NCBI RefSeq assembly: GCF_019097595.1
Contig: NC_080723.1
Location: 12,438,511-12,502,510, forward strand
DNA from: Hemibagrus wyckioides
Lineage: Eukaryota; Chordata; Actinopteri; Siluriformes; Bagridae
DNA: 64,000 nt
Reading direction: 5' to 3'
The translations under genes were made by a program, and so were the position numbers. Position 1 is the stretch's first letter. The number at the start of each line of letters is the position of its first letter. Below the pieces are notes generated by a model. That model worked only from the letters and a program-made list of their open reading frames with translations. It was not told the origin of the DNA and did no database searches. Positions 12,015 to 23,900 of the stretch are shown piece after piece.

Positions 12015-12400
12015 TTGACCCCAAATCTCCCACAGATGTTCAATTTGTAACTGCGAAGGCCATGCATATGATTTAAATTATTTTTAAACTCATTAAAGAA
12101 TCAAACAAGCCATTGTGAATAGTGTGTGTAGACACTGTCATTCTTTCATTAGGATAGAAATCTGTGATCATAGAATAAAGGTGATCAGTCAGCATTAGTC
12201 TGTATTGATTTCCAGTTATCCTTCCATCTACGGGGACAAGTGTACCCAAACCATGCCAGCAAGATGTCCTCCACATCATGACAGAGCCAATGACTTTTCA
12301 ATTACTTTGTAACCTCTCTGTATATTTTCAGTGCCCAGTGGTACAATATCCAGCAGGAAGTGCTACTTGGAAGAAACTCACCCAAAACCAAGCATGATCA
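12015..12400 (-). mobile_element. Relic of a fourth Tc1-like lineage
   Basis: A minus-strand transposase remnant. From 12279 downward it reads MMWRTSCWHGLGTLVPVDG, the family block after the first catalytic aspartate, then ITGNQYRLMLTDHLYSM. Around 12025-12068 another frame reads WPSQLQIEHLWEI, which keeps the third catalytic position (the Glu of IEHLWE) but lacks the usual PDLN. The second-aspartate block is lost, with internal deletions and frame changes. No TIRs are recognisable. Confidence 0.82.
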
Positions 12401-12439
12401 CAGCTTAGCAAAGAAAAATGCCATGAAATTTTAAATGGA

Positions 12440-13060
12440 ACTGTAGTTCTATGAACCCCAGCTAACTGCCAGGGGCAACATTAACCTTGTAGAACATGGA
12501 GAAATGGCACACATCTGCTTTAAGTAATTCCAATGAGGGGTAATTTTCCTTGTAGACTGGCATTACATGGTAGAGTGACATTGCATGGTAACTGCTTAGA
12601 CAAGGCAACCAGGCTGTTTTCAGAGAGACTTATTTCAGATCAGTGTCTTGCATAGGCTCATAAAGAGATGCCTTAAGGGAATTCAGTATGAGAGGGATAT
12701 CCCATGTCAGGCTTTTAAAAAAAACTTGGCACATCCCCCTTTAAAAATGTTGTAATAAGTTTGAGACCCCAGAGAGCTGCCACCCATGGTGCAATGGCAC
12801 ACTGATATGGCAGCATTATACTGTACACTTTAGGTGTAGTTGAGGACTAACAGTCCTTGGAGAAAACTTAGTATTTTAGGAACTGGCATTTGATATCCAG
12901 CTGTAGGCAAATAACCCACTTCTGAAAAATCCCATAGCCCCAGCCAGTCTAGGGGGATCACTGATGCATAACCACAGTAGAATTTTTCTCCCAATACGGC
13001 AGTAAAATCCAGCTATATCGAGATGTGTGCAATTTGTTACAGCTAGTGGACACTGAGACT
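12440..13060 (-). pseudogene. DIRS-type retrotransposon tyrosine recombinase relic
   Basis: The minus strand keeps the signature order of the DIRS tyrosine recombinase, the enzyme that integrates circular DIRS DNA. QMPVPKILSFLQGLL lies at about 12850-12895, then, past a stop, YNAAISVCH at about 12788-12813. Further on come DIPLILNSLKASLYEPMQD (12640-12700) and VSLKTAWL (about 12610-12632). DIRS proteins have LSFLQ, VYVAAISACHV, DL.LVL.AL..PPFEPL and LSLKTA.LLA at these places. The Lys-Arg of the following AKRVGEL motif, which holds a catalytic Arg, is not preserved. Stops occur throughout. RT and RNase H domains are not seen. Confidence 0.72.
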
Positions 13061-13270
13061 TTGGTGATGGCTGCTACATTTTTTGCAGTGGGTTCCTGTC
13101 CTATCTGTTTATCAAAATTTGGCTTTTGAAAATTCACATTCAGTTAGTTTAAAGCATTTAGGAAGCGTTCCTCAGTACAGAAGAGTACACTAAAGAAATC
13201 CAGCACTAATAAAAGCGTAAATTACATTAAAGACAAGCATTCAGGGTTATGTACCGATATTGAAGTAAAT
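13061..13270. other. Spacer between the DIRS relic and the piggyBac element
   Basis: No feature is recognised. It may hold more of the DIRS relic, too diverged to read. Confidence 0.35.
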
Positions 13271-15112
13271 TTAACCTTTGTATGGCGTTCATATTTTTGT
13301 TACTCAGCCAATGTTTGTGGGTCTGGTGGACCCTCTGAATTTTTTCAGAGTCTTTAATTCAAAACAATCAAACAATTTTATGTTAAAATACTCAACAGGT
13401 GTTTACTTTATCCCAATTGCAAGCAATATAAACAACATATATGGTTAATATTTGCCCTTTCCCTTTGTTAGACCACATTAATGAAATACATTGCTGCTTG
13501 TTTTTATTTTCGCTTTTAAATAAAATGTAATAAAAAAAAAGGAACATCAGTTATAATCAAGATATGACAAAACAGTTCAACAAATTTACAAATGAAGCAA
13601 GGTTTTTCATAACTACTGATTCTTATTTATTTGAAGTTCATTAGAAATTTAACCCTTTCAGGTCAGTTAACACAACATTAGTTGAACATATACAGTAACC
13701 ATGTCAGTCTAGACAACACATCAGCCCCATTGAACACATTGCCTTTTCATACCAGCCTATACAACACATGAGGGGCAGAGTTTTACTGTGTGTGTTGCAT
13801 ATACACTTTTTGCACTTGATGCATGCAAATTGTGTTTTTCTGTCCATCTTGGGTCCACACATTTCACAGCGCTTCTTTTTGTTGTTTGCTGACTGCAACC
13901 TAGAACGCTGAGAAGATCAGGAACACCTAACATTTACACCTCACTATTGGATGTGCATGTGTGTCAGCAGCATCACACACACACTTCAGGCTCTGCTGAT
14001 GGTGGTTCTGTAGATTGGGTGGATGGGGCACTAGCATTCTTCTCCTGAATCCTCCTTATGATGGCTGCAGACGCTGGGGTTCTTGGAACATGTTGTCTGC
14101 TCTGGATTTGAGGTCTCACCAGTGCTTTTCCCAGTTCCTCAAAAAAGAGGCATCTCCCCTGGAGCTTCCATCTGTTCCACTCTGGGTTCAGCGCCATCCA
14201 GTTGACAAAGCCGTTGTATGCTGAGATGTCCAATATGTCAAAGATTATCACCACCGGCCAGCATAGGGTCCTCCTTTTGCAGCTGTAGGCAGTCACCAGC
14301 TTGTCCATGTTGTCCACCCCCCCTTTTGTGGCATTATAATCCATGATGATCTCTGGTTTTTGATGCTCCTGGCCACAGATTCTCCCTGTGCAGTGTACTT
14401 ATGAGTACCACATTCTTGCCTTTCGTTGGCACATAGGATACCAGGGATGTGTCAGACGTGTACAGTTGACAGGCCTGTTCTTTGTGGTCAGCAGTTGGTG
14501 GTGGGAGCTCAGACTTGTTTTTTTGTATCCTTCCCACCATGGTCAGCTTCCTCTTTAGGGGTTCCTGTTCCAGTTTGTGCGAGGTAAAAAATTGTTGCAT
14601 GTGATGTTGTGTCCACTGAGTCATGTCCAGGACAACTCTCACTCCTTGACTCTTCTCAGCGGCTTCTCCATCAGGTTTCCCTGTGTAGACTTGTTGAAGT
14701 TCCAAGAATATGAGGAAGTGGCATCACAGGCAGCCCAGATCTTTATACCATATTTTGCAGGTTTACATGGTATATACTGCCTGAAAAGGGCAACGGCCCC
14801 AAAATGGCATCAGCTGCTCATCACTGGTGACATTAGGCACACACACACAGAAACAGCAGGCCCAAACAGGAGGAGGACAGTGTAGGTACACAGGACCTAC
14901 AATTTCCACACTTTTATTAGCCCTGGGTCTAGTGGACCCAAACATCCCGTATGTAATATAAATGTGTAGGGGGGTGTACAGTGTGTGTGGTCATTGAAAA
15001 TGTGTTCTGATACATGTTCTTCACAGAAAATGACCCAAGGCCAATGAGTTTGAGTTTGAAAAAATAATTAATCATATCATTTTTCTTTTTATAAACAGCA
15101 TACAAGGGTTAA
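13271..15112 (-). mobile_element. piggyBac-like DNA transposon with TTAA target sites
   Basis: TTAA is present at 13271-13274 and 15109-15112, the target duplication that defines piggyBac insertion. Just inside, the left end CCTTTGTATGGCGTTCATA and the reverse complement of the right end CCCTTGTATGCTGTTTATA match at 15 of 19 positions. Both ends also carry a subterminal block, GGGTCTGGTGGACCC near 13319 and GGGTCTAGTGGACCC near 14925, itself close to palindromic. Between them lies a broken minus-strand transposase. At about 1.83 kb it is shorter than usual autonomous piggyBac elements because the N-terminal half of the gene is missing. Confidence 0.88.
13704..14900 (-). pseudogene. piggyBac-type transposase (PGBD-like), broken
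   Basis: This would excise and insert DNA at TTAA. From the N-terminal side, frames read VTSDEQLMPFWGRCPF (about 14790-14840, first catalytic Asp), then VYTGKPDGEAAEKSQGVRV (from about 14690), then QQFFTSHKLEQEPLKRKLT, then DYNATKGGVDNMDKLVTAYS (from 14341, third Asp pair kept). A cysteine-rich C-terminus follows, CEMCGPK...CIKCKKCIC, at about 13800-13870. The second catalytic Asp, normally before NFFTS, is Gln at 14595-14597. Stops and frameshifts occur near 14710-14760, 14340 and 13900. The N-terminal third is absent. It cannot be functional. Adapted host PGBD genes are excluded by the breaks. Confidence 0.92.
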
Positions 15113-15296
15113 GTTAAGTAAGTTTGAATTAATTTTCAGACAGATTTCTCAGAGAGAAATAGAAAAGAATAAAGATCTGTACATGTGTACAAAAAATTAA
15201 GAAGCAATAATAATTTACAGTTTGCTCAGGTCACCAAAAGCTATGTTGTAAATAAATTATTCAATTTTGCATGTTTAAGATCACAGCAAAACTTTA

Positions 15297-15348
15297 TTTT
15301 TATACCTAAAAATAATAAAAATTTAATAAAAATTTTTAGGTATAAAAA
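15297..15348. repeat. Perfect 17-bp inverted repeat, hairpin-forming
   Basis: Arms at 15297-15313 (TTTTTATACCTAAAAAT) and 15332-15348 are exact reverse complements around an 18-bp A/T spacer. It could be a cruciform-prone palindrome or the remains of a small foldback element. No transposase or target duplication is seen. Confidence 0.8.
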
Positions 15349-18300
15349 AATTTATTACACCCAGCTAAACTGATTTTACCTAAAGTTTCCTCACTTTAAT
15401 GATGTTTGAATTTGTACCATGTTTTACTAAAATAAGAATAAAACAAAATATTCTTTAATGTGCATTTAGAGATTTAGCTTCTGAAGCAGCATTATATAGC
15501 ATTATAAAAAGTTAAGAAATTACCAAAACACTGCACTTCTAATTATTTATGGATAACACATAAATGCAAAATACATAAAGAGACCATTACACCTGAGGAA
15601 AAATGTTTTCACAAATTTTTACAAAATTCATACTGAAATATGAGTATCTTTCTGACATTGTTAGCTGTTTCCACTATTATTGCTGCCAAAGCCATCCACC
15701 CATAACTAACATGTCAGTTTAGCCATTTGACATGGAATCAAACCAGAGCTAAACTGGAAATAAACCTATCTAGTTGAAGAATGTGTGTACAACATCTCAG
15801 AAACATCATCTGCTACAGCGAACAACATGTTTCACTGCAGTACAATTACACATATTATAGTTGTTTTTTTAAATATATAACCAGTCTCTGAAAATGTCTG
15901 AATGCTGGCATGATACACTGCAAATATCATACACAGAAAACACAAAGACAGAACAATAGACACAATGTACAACTGTGATATAAAATGTCCTCTTGAAAAG
16001 GAGACTACTCTGCCAGAGGGAAAGTGTGTAAAGCCTGTGGAAAGCTAAACCACTTTGAACAGTGAAGCAGTGTTCTACACACTCAAGCTAAAGCCACATC
16101 TCATCTCACCTAGAATTAAATTGTTCTCAAACAGCTTCAAGAGCTCTCCACCTTACAATCCATTTAAATGTAACAGAGAAAGGAACAGAAAATCACTAAA
16201 ACCATGTATTACATTCTCAAAGGACAGTGTTCTTCCATTCCTAGATCACACTAATTCAAATCCTCATCACTGGGACTCCACAGCTCATCAGTCACAGCAG
16301 ATGAACTTTGTGGGACAGCTATGTGTTGCACTCATATTAAGCTGTACAGTGATCTTTCCTCTCAACATGCTGTTGCACAATGATATCCATGGGCCCATTT
16401 TAAGAAGGTATTTTTTTCCCAGGGTGTAGATTGTGATAATATTACTGCACATGCTAGTAGGGAAAAATACACCATGTGTTATTCCCAAAAGAGCCTTTGT
16501 GTTCAGAGATGTTGTATTTATTTATTTACCCATCCTTCCTTTGGCAAGGAGTCTGAAGCCTATGGACTGGGGGGCTAGTCCATCTAATAGAACCATTCGC
16601 TCACTATGGACAATTTAGAGATGTCATCTTCAGCCTCACAAATCACACACAAGATCTATAAACGTAGAATTGTTTAAGGTGTCAGGATACAGGATCTTTT
16701 AAATAAATAATATTTTTTTTTATTCCAATATAATCTATCATGATTAACATAAGTTATATAAAGATGTTACATAAAAAAATAAAATATCATGAGTCAATTC
16801 TAATTTGAGCAGCTTAGTAAGTAGATACTACACTTACCATACTAGTCTAGAGTTGCACACACAAAAAAAAATAAAAAAGTAAAAAAGATAGATGTATAAT
16901 GCTGAAAAATGTGTTCGCATATTACATTTAAGAGCCTTTTGCAGAAGAATTGAAAATAAAAAAACCCTCGAGTGAGGTAATTGCTCCTGTACTCTTAATG
17001 AGTTGAGAGCTTCTTTTATTTGGTTTTGATTCACCCGTCTGCTAATTAAATTAAAATGTAGAGATTACAAGCAGAATGTGCTAATGAAATTTAAGGCCCT
17101 TAAGCTACTCACATGAGCAAGAGTGACTATATTTGCAGGAGGTGCAATTTTATTGAATTAAGTCTGGATTTCATGTTTATGTAGAGGTCTTCCTAATAAA
17201 GATTAATTATTCTGCATGAATTTTAGCCAATATACTTCCCTGTTATGCCACAGGACCATATGCACACACCGTAATTTAAAATAAATGAAATAAAGGGAAA
17301 AAGGTTGAAGGTATAAGGCTGAACAATGATTTTGGAAATATGTTTCAATTTTAAAAAACTTACCAGTTTTAAAAAGTGAAATTGTAATTTAATGTAATGA
17401 AATCTTGCATAATTGTGTGGTACTGTGGCGCTGAGCTCTTAAGGCAAACTATTTGCATTTGTGTGTGTATACAGTATGGTGGTAGATGCAGGGGCTGTGA
17501 TATGGTGACCTTTTTGAACACAACTCTACACTTGAGTGTCAGCTCATCGGATGCCTCTATGCTGTGCACAGTTTGAATTGCACATGCACAATTCTTGACA
17601 AGGTGAAGGATTATGTTACATTCACATTGCAGTGAGCCAATTTCTTTCTCTATGTTCCTAACTATGTGGAGGTTTTACTGTCATGAATAAAATGCCTATG
17701 CCTATAATTGGAGTCTATGTTTGTGCTCAATTGAAAATATGTGTGATGTATTTCTCATCTGCTTGAACTCCTGAAACTTAGAAGACTATGGCTTGGACTC
17801 AATGACATGAATACAAAATAAAATGTTGCTGTGAAAGACAGAAGCAGCAGGATTTAAATAAGTCAAGAGATGACAACAAACAGGTGAGCAAACAATGGGT
17901 AGGAGACCCATTATAGATTTAATGATCTTTAAAGATTATTCAGTATAAGAACTCTTATCATTAGCTAGCTGGTTTAGGTGAATGTTTCAGTGAACAGTAC
18001 TTTCCCTCCAGAAACATCACACCAGGACTGTCAATAATCAGTGGACTTTGTACTACACTGGCAAATTTACAAGAGTCATTAGTCTTTAGGCTAGCATATT
18101 TCTTGTATATTTATTATTCATAGATCAGAAACTTCGGTAGCATTTCTACACTTAATCAAACAATGTTTTACATTTGTGTAAATGCTTTTCATTTTTTCAA
18201 GGTTGGAAATATTTGCTAGGTATAATATTTTGTGACCTTAGTTTTATAAGGCTCTATCTGGGCTCAATCGGAAAGGGGACCTTATAGCTCTAAAATGACA

Positions 18301-19599
18301 ATTCAATGATTGAGGTCCTTATATGACTGCATTGTGAATATTTCAAACTAACCTTCAACAATGTTAATGGGATTTGCTGCTGTTTCAATAATATGGGATA
18401 ATGGAAAATGTAAGAGAAGGGTGAAGGGATTTATTATGATATTCTAAGCCAGTCCTTTTAATCGCCTTATGCATTCAAGACAACAGTTGTCCTTACAGAA
18501 TGACTGAAGATGACAAAATTTAAAAAGCACTAAGAGTGAACACATAAGCACGAGCTTGCTGTATTCCATTACTGTGTTAAACAACATTAAATTAGATAAT
18601 GTCAGGTCCTGCTACTGGAATTAGTAGCTTTCATTGTATTTTATAGCAGTTAGTACTCATACCAATCTCCTTCCCTTTTTATACAGGATTTGTAATGTTA
18701 TTTGCTGCTGCTTAGACACACAATCCCTTTATAGTTTCTATCCTTTTCTACACTATGGTGTTCCTAAAATTGTAGTCTAATCAAAATGTATGCATATTTG
18801 CATCAGAAAATCTATTACACTTTAGATTATGCAATTGATTTGTCAGACATAAAGCTAAGCTGCCTAATAGAAACCGAAAATGCTTTTTTCAGATTTATTT
18901 TTTTTCTTCTTGGGGTAGGGGTAGTTATGTGTGAAATAAAGTTCTGAAATCAGCAGGAAAAAATGTAAAACTGCTGAGAAGAATTTGTTTTTTAAACAGA
19001 TTATTTATAGTCATTATAGATCAAGCATTCAGAATGGGCTTTGCCTGACAGCAAATAAAACAAGCAGTGTGCTTCTTTTTGCCTGAGACAGACTGTATGA
19101 GCTGTGAGGGAGGTGTGTACATCTTAAATGGAGGGAAGAATATTGTTTTTCTGCTGGCATCTGGCAGGAAAGCAGGAACTGTCGCAGCACATGCAAGAAA
19201 TCGAAGGAAAGTACACAAATATCAGTAGTTACCTTCTGGCTTCTCTGATGCATGTGATGTATAATTTATTTGTGTTTGCTAATTCAGGTTTTTGTGCTAA
19301 ACCATACATACTATTAAATTTTGTAGAAATATTGAAAAATATTACAGTATGTACTGTCTAGGGTCTTTAAACCTAATCAAGTATGTGCCTATTCAGCTAT
19401 TGACCCATTCTCATGCCCTTACCTGTATATATGAGTTTGACATTCCTTTTCATCACACTTGAGCCACGATTGATAGCACATTAATTGCACTCCTATGAAT
19501 TTTCTTGCATGAAGTCACCGCAACATAATTTGTGGAACATTTGATTTTCAGATTTTGACTATTAGCAAGTGGTTTCTTTCCACTAAACATTTTTCCCCT
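15349..19599. other. Unique AT-rich DNA; possible conserved non-coding block
   Basis: No gene, no recognised transposon and few simple repeats over 4.2 kb. The open frame at 16055-16429 has no familiar motif and is taken as chance. The part at 16960-17230 is dense in homeodomain-like TAATTA/TTAATT words (CTAATTAAATTAAAATG near 17041), which is compatible with, but does not prove, an ancient regulatory element. Confidence 0.5.
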
Positions 19600-20380
19600 G
19601 TTCACTCGGACAAACAAAAGTTTTCAATGGATAAAATGAAGCACCAAGAACAGGACATCCTTCCAAAATGTATAAAAAGACAGGGCAAATACCTACCAGG
19701 AGGCTGCCAAGACCCCTAGAGCAACATTAAAGAAGCTGCAGGAATATCTGACAACTACAGATTATTCTCTGTATGTGACAACAGTCTCGCACATGTCTGG
19801 GCAATGGGGCTGGGTGACAAGACTGAAGCCCTTTCACAAAAAAGCACCCAAGCTCCAACTAAATCACTCCAAACCATGAAGCTAAATATATTGCTGTCTT
19901 ATGTGACCAATTTCAAAAGATACACTATTTCCAGAATTCCAAAAGGTATATTTGGTGCGAAAAAATAAAAACACAGTACCAAATGTACACCATGCCCATG
20001 GCACAGTATTGGTGGCATCATGTGTTAGAGGTGCTTTTCTTTAGCTAGATCAACCAATTGTCTGCTAATAAGCTGAAGATGAAAAGGAATTTCACCTTTC
20101 AGCATGCCAGTGACTCAAAGCATACGTCCAAATCAACCCAATCAAGGAGTGGCTTAAACCATACTGTCTTGTCCGATAAGACTGAGTGGTGTAATAAAAT
20201 TAAAAGGTGCGCCAAAAAGTATACACACTTATGCAACTAGGTTATTGCATTTTTTACCTTTTTTCCATAAAAATGTTTACATTTGTTTTTTACATTAAGT
20301 TCGGTAAAGTTCTGAAATGATTTATCTATGTTTCATTCATCACAAAAACCGGGGTATGTATACTTTTTAAATTCATTGTA
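19600..20380 (+). mobile_element. Relic of a fifth Tc1-like lineage (Sleeping-Beauty-like vocabulary)
   Basis: Nucleotide and protein blocks of a teleost Tc1-like transposase are in order on the plus strand. They are the PAIRED-like N-terminal region (near 19690-19800), CAGAATTCCAAAAGGTATAT near 19932, CTGAAGATGAAAAGGAATTT near 20070 and the C-terminal GTGTAATAAAATTAAAAGGT near 20188. The frame from 20058 reads KLKMKRNFTFQHASDSKHTS. The family has QHDNDPKHTS there, so the second catalytic Asp is Ala (codon 20106-20108). The DDE block with the third residue is deleted. The right end GGGGTATGTATACTTTTT near 20351 resembles the family terminus. No left TIR is recognised. Confidence 0.82.
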
Positions 20381-21090
20381 TATAATATATTGTTCTTGAC
20401 AATATCTTTCTTTTAAAAACATTTATTAACATGGAACACTATTACATAATTTAAAGTGTCTAAGAATTGTCTGAGAAGTAAAACTTTTTTCTTTTCACTT
20501 GCACTTTTTTAATGACTGTCTGTAAAAACAGAGCTTCCATCTTGAGCTAAACATAATTAACTATTAACACAAGGAGCCAGTGTGCAGCTGAACTGGAATT
20601 ATGGCTCATTAGCACCGAGGAGCATTCAAGGTAATTAGTATTTATTTAGTTTCTACCTACAGCAATGCAACACTGAGCAGGTTGTTTTCCCTACTTTAAT
20701 TTTGCTTTTACATTCTTGCTGTTCTCTACACAGATGTTCTAATGCATTCACTGCCATTCTTTAATATTATATATTTTACTTTTGAGCCTTCTCTCTGGAT
20801 TTCCTGTACCTGTCCAGTTCTAACTGATATCACTCACTGCATTCATGAAGAATGAAAAACTTCCACATATAAATTTTGATTTATTTTCCTGAGCCAAAAA
20901 TTGGCTTGTGCCAAATAATTGGCCTCAAATGAGGAATATGCCCAAATTAAGAGCTTTCTCTTTCTCATCTGCAATTAAATTGTTCTTTAAATACAAGCAA
21001 TTAAAGAAAATTATTTGATGAATTTACCACAAAAGCTTACCATCAGTATATTCTTTAATATTATCATGTTGTTTGCCCTGAATTGCTAAA
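20381..21090. other. Unique DNA, no gene seen
   Basis: No coding or repeat signal is recognised. The composition is mixed and free of simple repeats. Confidence 0.45.
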
Positions 21091-21250
21091 ATTTAGCAGC
21101 AATACAGCAGTAGTACAGTAGTAATACACTGTTAATACAGCAGTAATAATAAAGCATTAATACAACAGTAATAAAATAGCAATAAACCAGTAATACACTA
21201 TTAATATAGCTGTAGCAATAATATAGCAGTATTGTAGCCGTAATCTGGCA
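21091..21250. repeat. Degenerate tandem repeat, AATACAGCAGT-like units
   Basis: Units resembling AATACAGCAGTA, AATACACTGTT and AATAATATAGC recur about every 10-20 bp across 160 bp. The register is imperfect, so this is an old, diverged minisatellite. In translation it gives low-complexity Tyr/Cys/Leu-rich frames that are not genes. Confidence 0.75.
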
Positions 21251-22700
21251 GCAATTCGTCCATCCAGCTTTCGTATACATAATTTGTTTTGCCAAGTTAT
21301 TTTTTTTCCCTATGTGGGTCTCTAAGCTGATGTATTTGTGCCTTTTTGTGCTTTTCTTTAAAGTACATTTATTAAAAAGACCGTATAAAGTTTTTTTTTT
21401 TTGAGGAAAAAATGTATTTAATGCAATAGAATAAAAACCCATTTTGGTTGAGAGGCACAGTTCTTATGAGAAAAGAATGATGACGGTAGAATTGACATGA
21501 CAAGCTGTGAGAGGAGAGACAATTAAAGGACTTTCACCTCAATATATAAGCTACTGTTATAACAGTATCTGCCTGTTTAATCAGAAAACACAGGCAGGAA
21601 AATAATCATGGGCAGACAAATCAACAAGCTGGGTTTTTTTTTTCTTTCTTTCTTTTGAGGGCCACAGTGATTGCTGAAATTTCTGCTATGCCAGTTCTAC
21701 CACAGTGCTAGCTATTTATAGAGCTGAATCTTAGGCAAAACCCTCAAGGGGCTGTCAATGTAATCCTGAAAAAAAAAAACTGTGTTTCTGTGGAAACTTG
21801 AATGATTTGCATATTGAATTGTATAATAAGGTTTCAGGCAATGTATTTTAAAGACCTGCTGTTAAAGCAAGCTCAAAGATAGTTGGTACATAAACCTGAT
21901 CATGTTAATCGATCGTTATAGTGAATTCATAGTTAGTGTTATAGTTACTTCATGTATCCATCCGTGCCCTACAACTGCTTTATGTGAACTATGTTTAATA
22001 AGTTTAATTCATTCAAATATTTTCTTATTCCTAGAATGTGTAGTTTTTCCTCTCTAGTGGTCATATTCCAAACTCTGCATTAGGACTTCTAAAGGACACT
22101 TTGTATACTGTATACACTTTGTATTCTGTAGTTTTATACAGCAACTCACCTCCAGCTCACTCTCCCTGCACTGAGAAATCCTCCAAACAGCCAGAAAATG
22201 CAGACAAAGGTTTGACAATGAGGAGAGTGTGTTTTGATTCTTCTTTTACAATGTTGGTAGCTGATCTCTCTCCCTGACCTGTTCTCTGTTATTTGATCAC
22301 AAAGTCCTTCAGCAATGTACTGCTATACATGCAACTGCACTAGCATTATTAATACAAAGAGTAGAGAAATTCTGCCATATTTTTTTTTTACATTTTTATA
22401 CTACATAGCTGTTATTCTTCAAATATTCAAAAGCTGGTTTACCTTTAAAGTATATTAAATATGATACAGTATGTTGACTGGGGTCTAGAATGCTATGTCT
22501 GTTCCTTTTCAGTAGAAATGGGTCCACTACATATAAAGATGAGGCTACTGAGGCAGCTACCTACAGAATGGTTACACCTTGAATTCTCAGCCAGATGCTT
22601 GTGTAACAAAATAGTACAGACTACAATAATTGTGTAAAAGTTTAAGAATGTTTCTTCTCAACATAATATTTTGAGCATTAAAGTTGATGCGCCAATATGA
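21251..22700. other. Unique AT-rich DNA
   Basis: No gene or confident repeat is seen. There is a T-rich run near 21633-21656. Confidence 0.45.
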
Positions 22701-22853
22701 CACTGTACCACTGATGTGTACCATCCAATTTTAGGCTAATGGTATCCTAAGTCTGTAACCTATTGAATCAGTGTTAATGTATTCAATGATAGAGACTTAA
22801 AGCACTTTTGTATGTCGCTCTGGATAAGAGTGTCTGCCAAATGCCATAAATGT
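22700..22853 (+). repeat. Retroposon 3' end with the conserved tail
   Basis: The last 60 bp read AAGCACTTTTGTATGTCGCT, then CTGGATAAGAGTGTCTGCC, then AAATGCCATAAATGT. This is the 3' tail typical of a fish LINE family and its partner V-type SINEs. The upstream 90 bp look like LINE 3' UTR rather than a tRNA head, but are diverged. Confidence 0.7.
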
Positions 22854-23584
22854 GTACATCTGTTGATAAGCACCAAATTTCTTAAAATCAGTATAGTTTA
22901 GTGTGTAGCTTTAACTAAAAAATAATGAATTGTCCTTTACTTGATTTAGCTGTTTTTCCCCAATTAGAGTAACTCTTCCTTTTCAGTTTATTAAATATGC
23001 TTAAAGGTACTTGAGATAAAACCCAAAACTTGACTATTTTACATTTTGTGTGGTGGTCAATATGCATGTGAGAAAATATCTGTTGAATTTTCTTTTCATT
23101 TTGAGCAATAATGTAAATTAATTCATCTAATAACTCTGCAGACAAACTCAAGGAAACTTCCTATTGAGGAAAACCATATATCATCTTTTATTTCTTTATC
23201 TGTCGTAAAGGATAAAGGGTGATAAATACAGATCATAAATATGACATAACCCAGTAAGTGTATAAAATCAATCGCTTTATATAGTGTGATTTAGGCAGTT
23301 TTCTAGAGATTAGACACTCCTACAGTATCTTGCCAAGGATTATGACCTCCTGCGGGTGGTTTAAAAGAACTGATGTTTTGAATGTGGTATTGTTATGATC
23401 AGTTGAGAACAAATGGAAAGCTTTATTATCACTGGCCAGAGGAGCTCCTGCTGAGGTGAATGTTAGCTGAACCCTCCCTCATGTTTGACATTTTATTATC
23501 CTGCCTTTCAATAATCTTTCTTTATTAGGGCTCAGCATGTACATTTGATTGTAATTGATATGATGAAGAAAGGACAATAGGAAT
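22854..23584. other. Unique DNA, no gene seen
   Basis: No coding or transposon signal is recognised. Confidence 0.45.
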
Positions 23585-23900
23585 TTCAATAGAAATCTTT
23601 CTGGTATTGGGTATGGGGGCACCTCCAGGTTTGAGGGTTTGATTTCCACCTCCACCCTGTGAGAATGACCTTTGCATGTTCTCCCCATGCTTCTGGGGTT
23701 TCTTCCCCAGTCCAAAGACATGTGTTGTAGGTTGATTGGCATCTCTAAATTGCGGGAGTGTGGGAATGAGTATGTGACTCTGTGTGTGATTGTGCCCTGC
23801 GATAGGTTGGCATCCCACCCAGGGTATTTTGTGGGATAGGCTCCAGGTTCCTTGTGACTCTGTGTAGGATAAGCAGTACAGAAAGTGGAAAAAATATTTT
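23585..23900 (+). repeat. Fish tRNA-headed SINE-like repeat, near full length
   Basis: Recognised from its ordered conserved words: GAGGGTTTGATTTCC (box-B-like, about 23632), TTTGCATGTTCTCCCCATG (23671), CAGTCCAAAGACATG (23708), GGTTGATTGGCATCTCTAAA (23731), TGTGCCCTGCGATAG (23790), GGGATAGGCTCCAGG (23833) and GGATAAGCAGTACAGAAAG (23867). The same family appears in decayed form at 6.1, 49.3 and 57.0 kb. Reading it as a peptide gives spurious frames that should be ignored. Confidence 0.8.
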
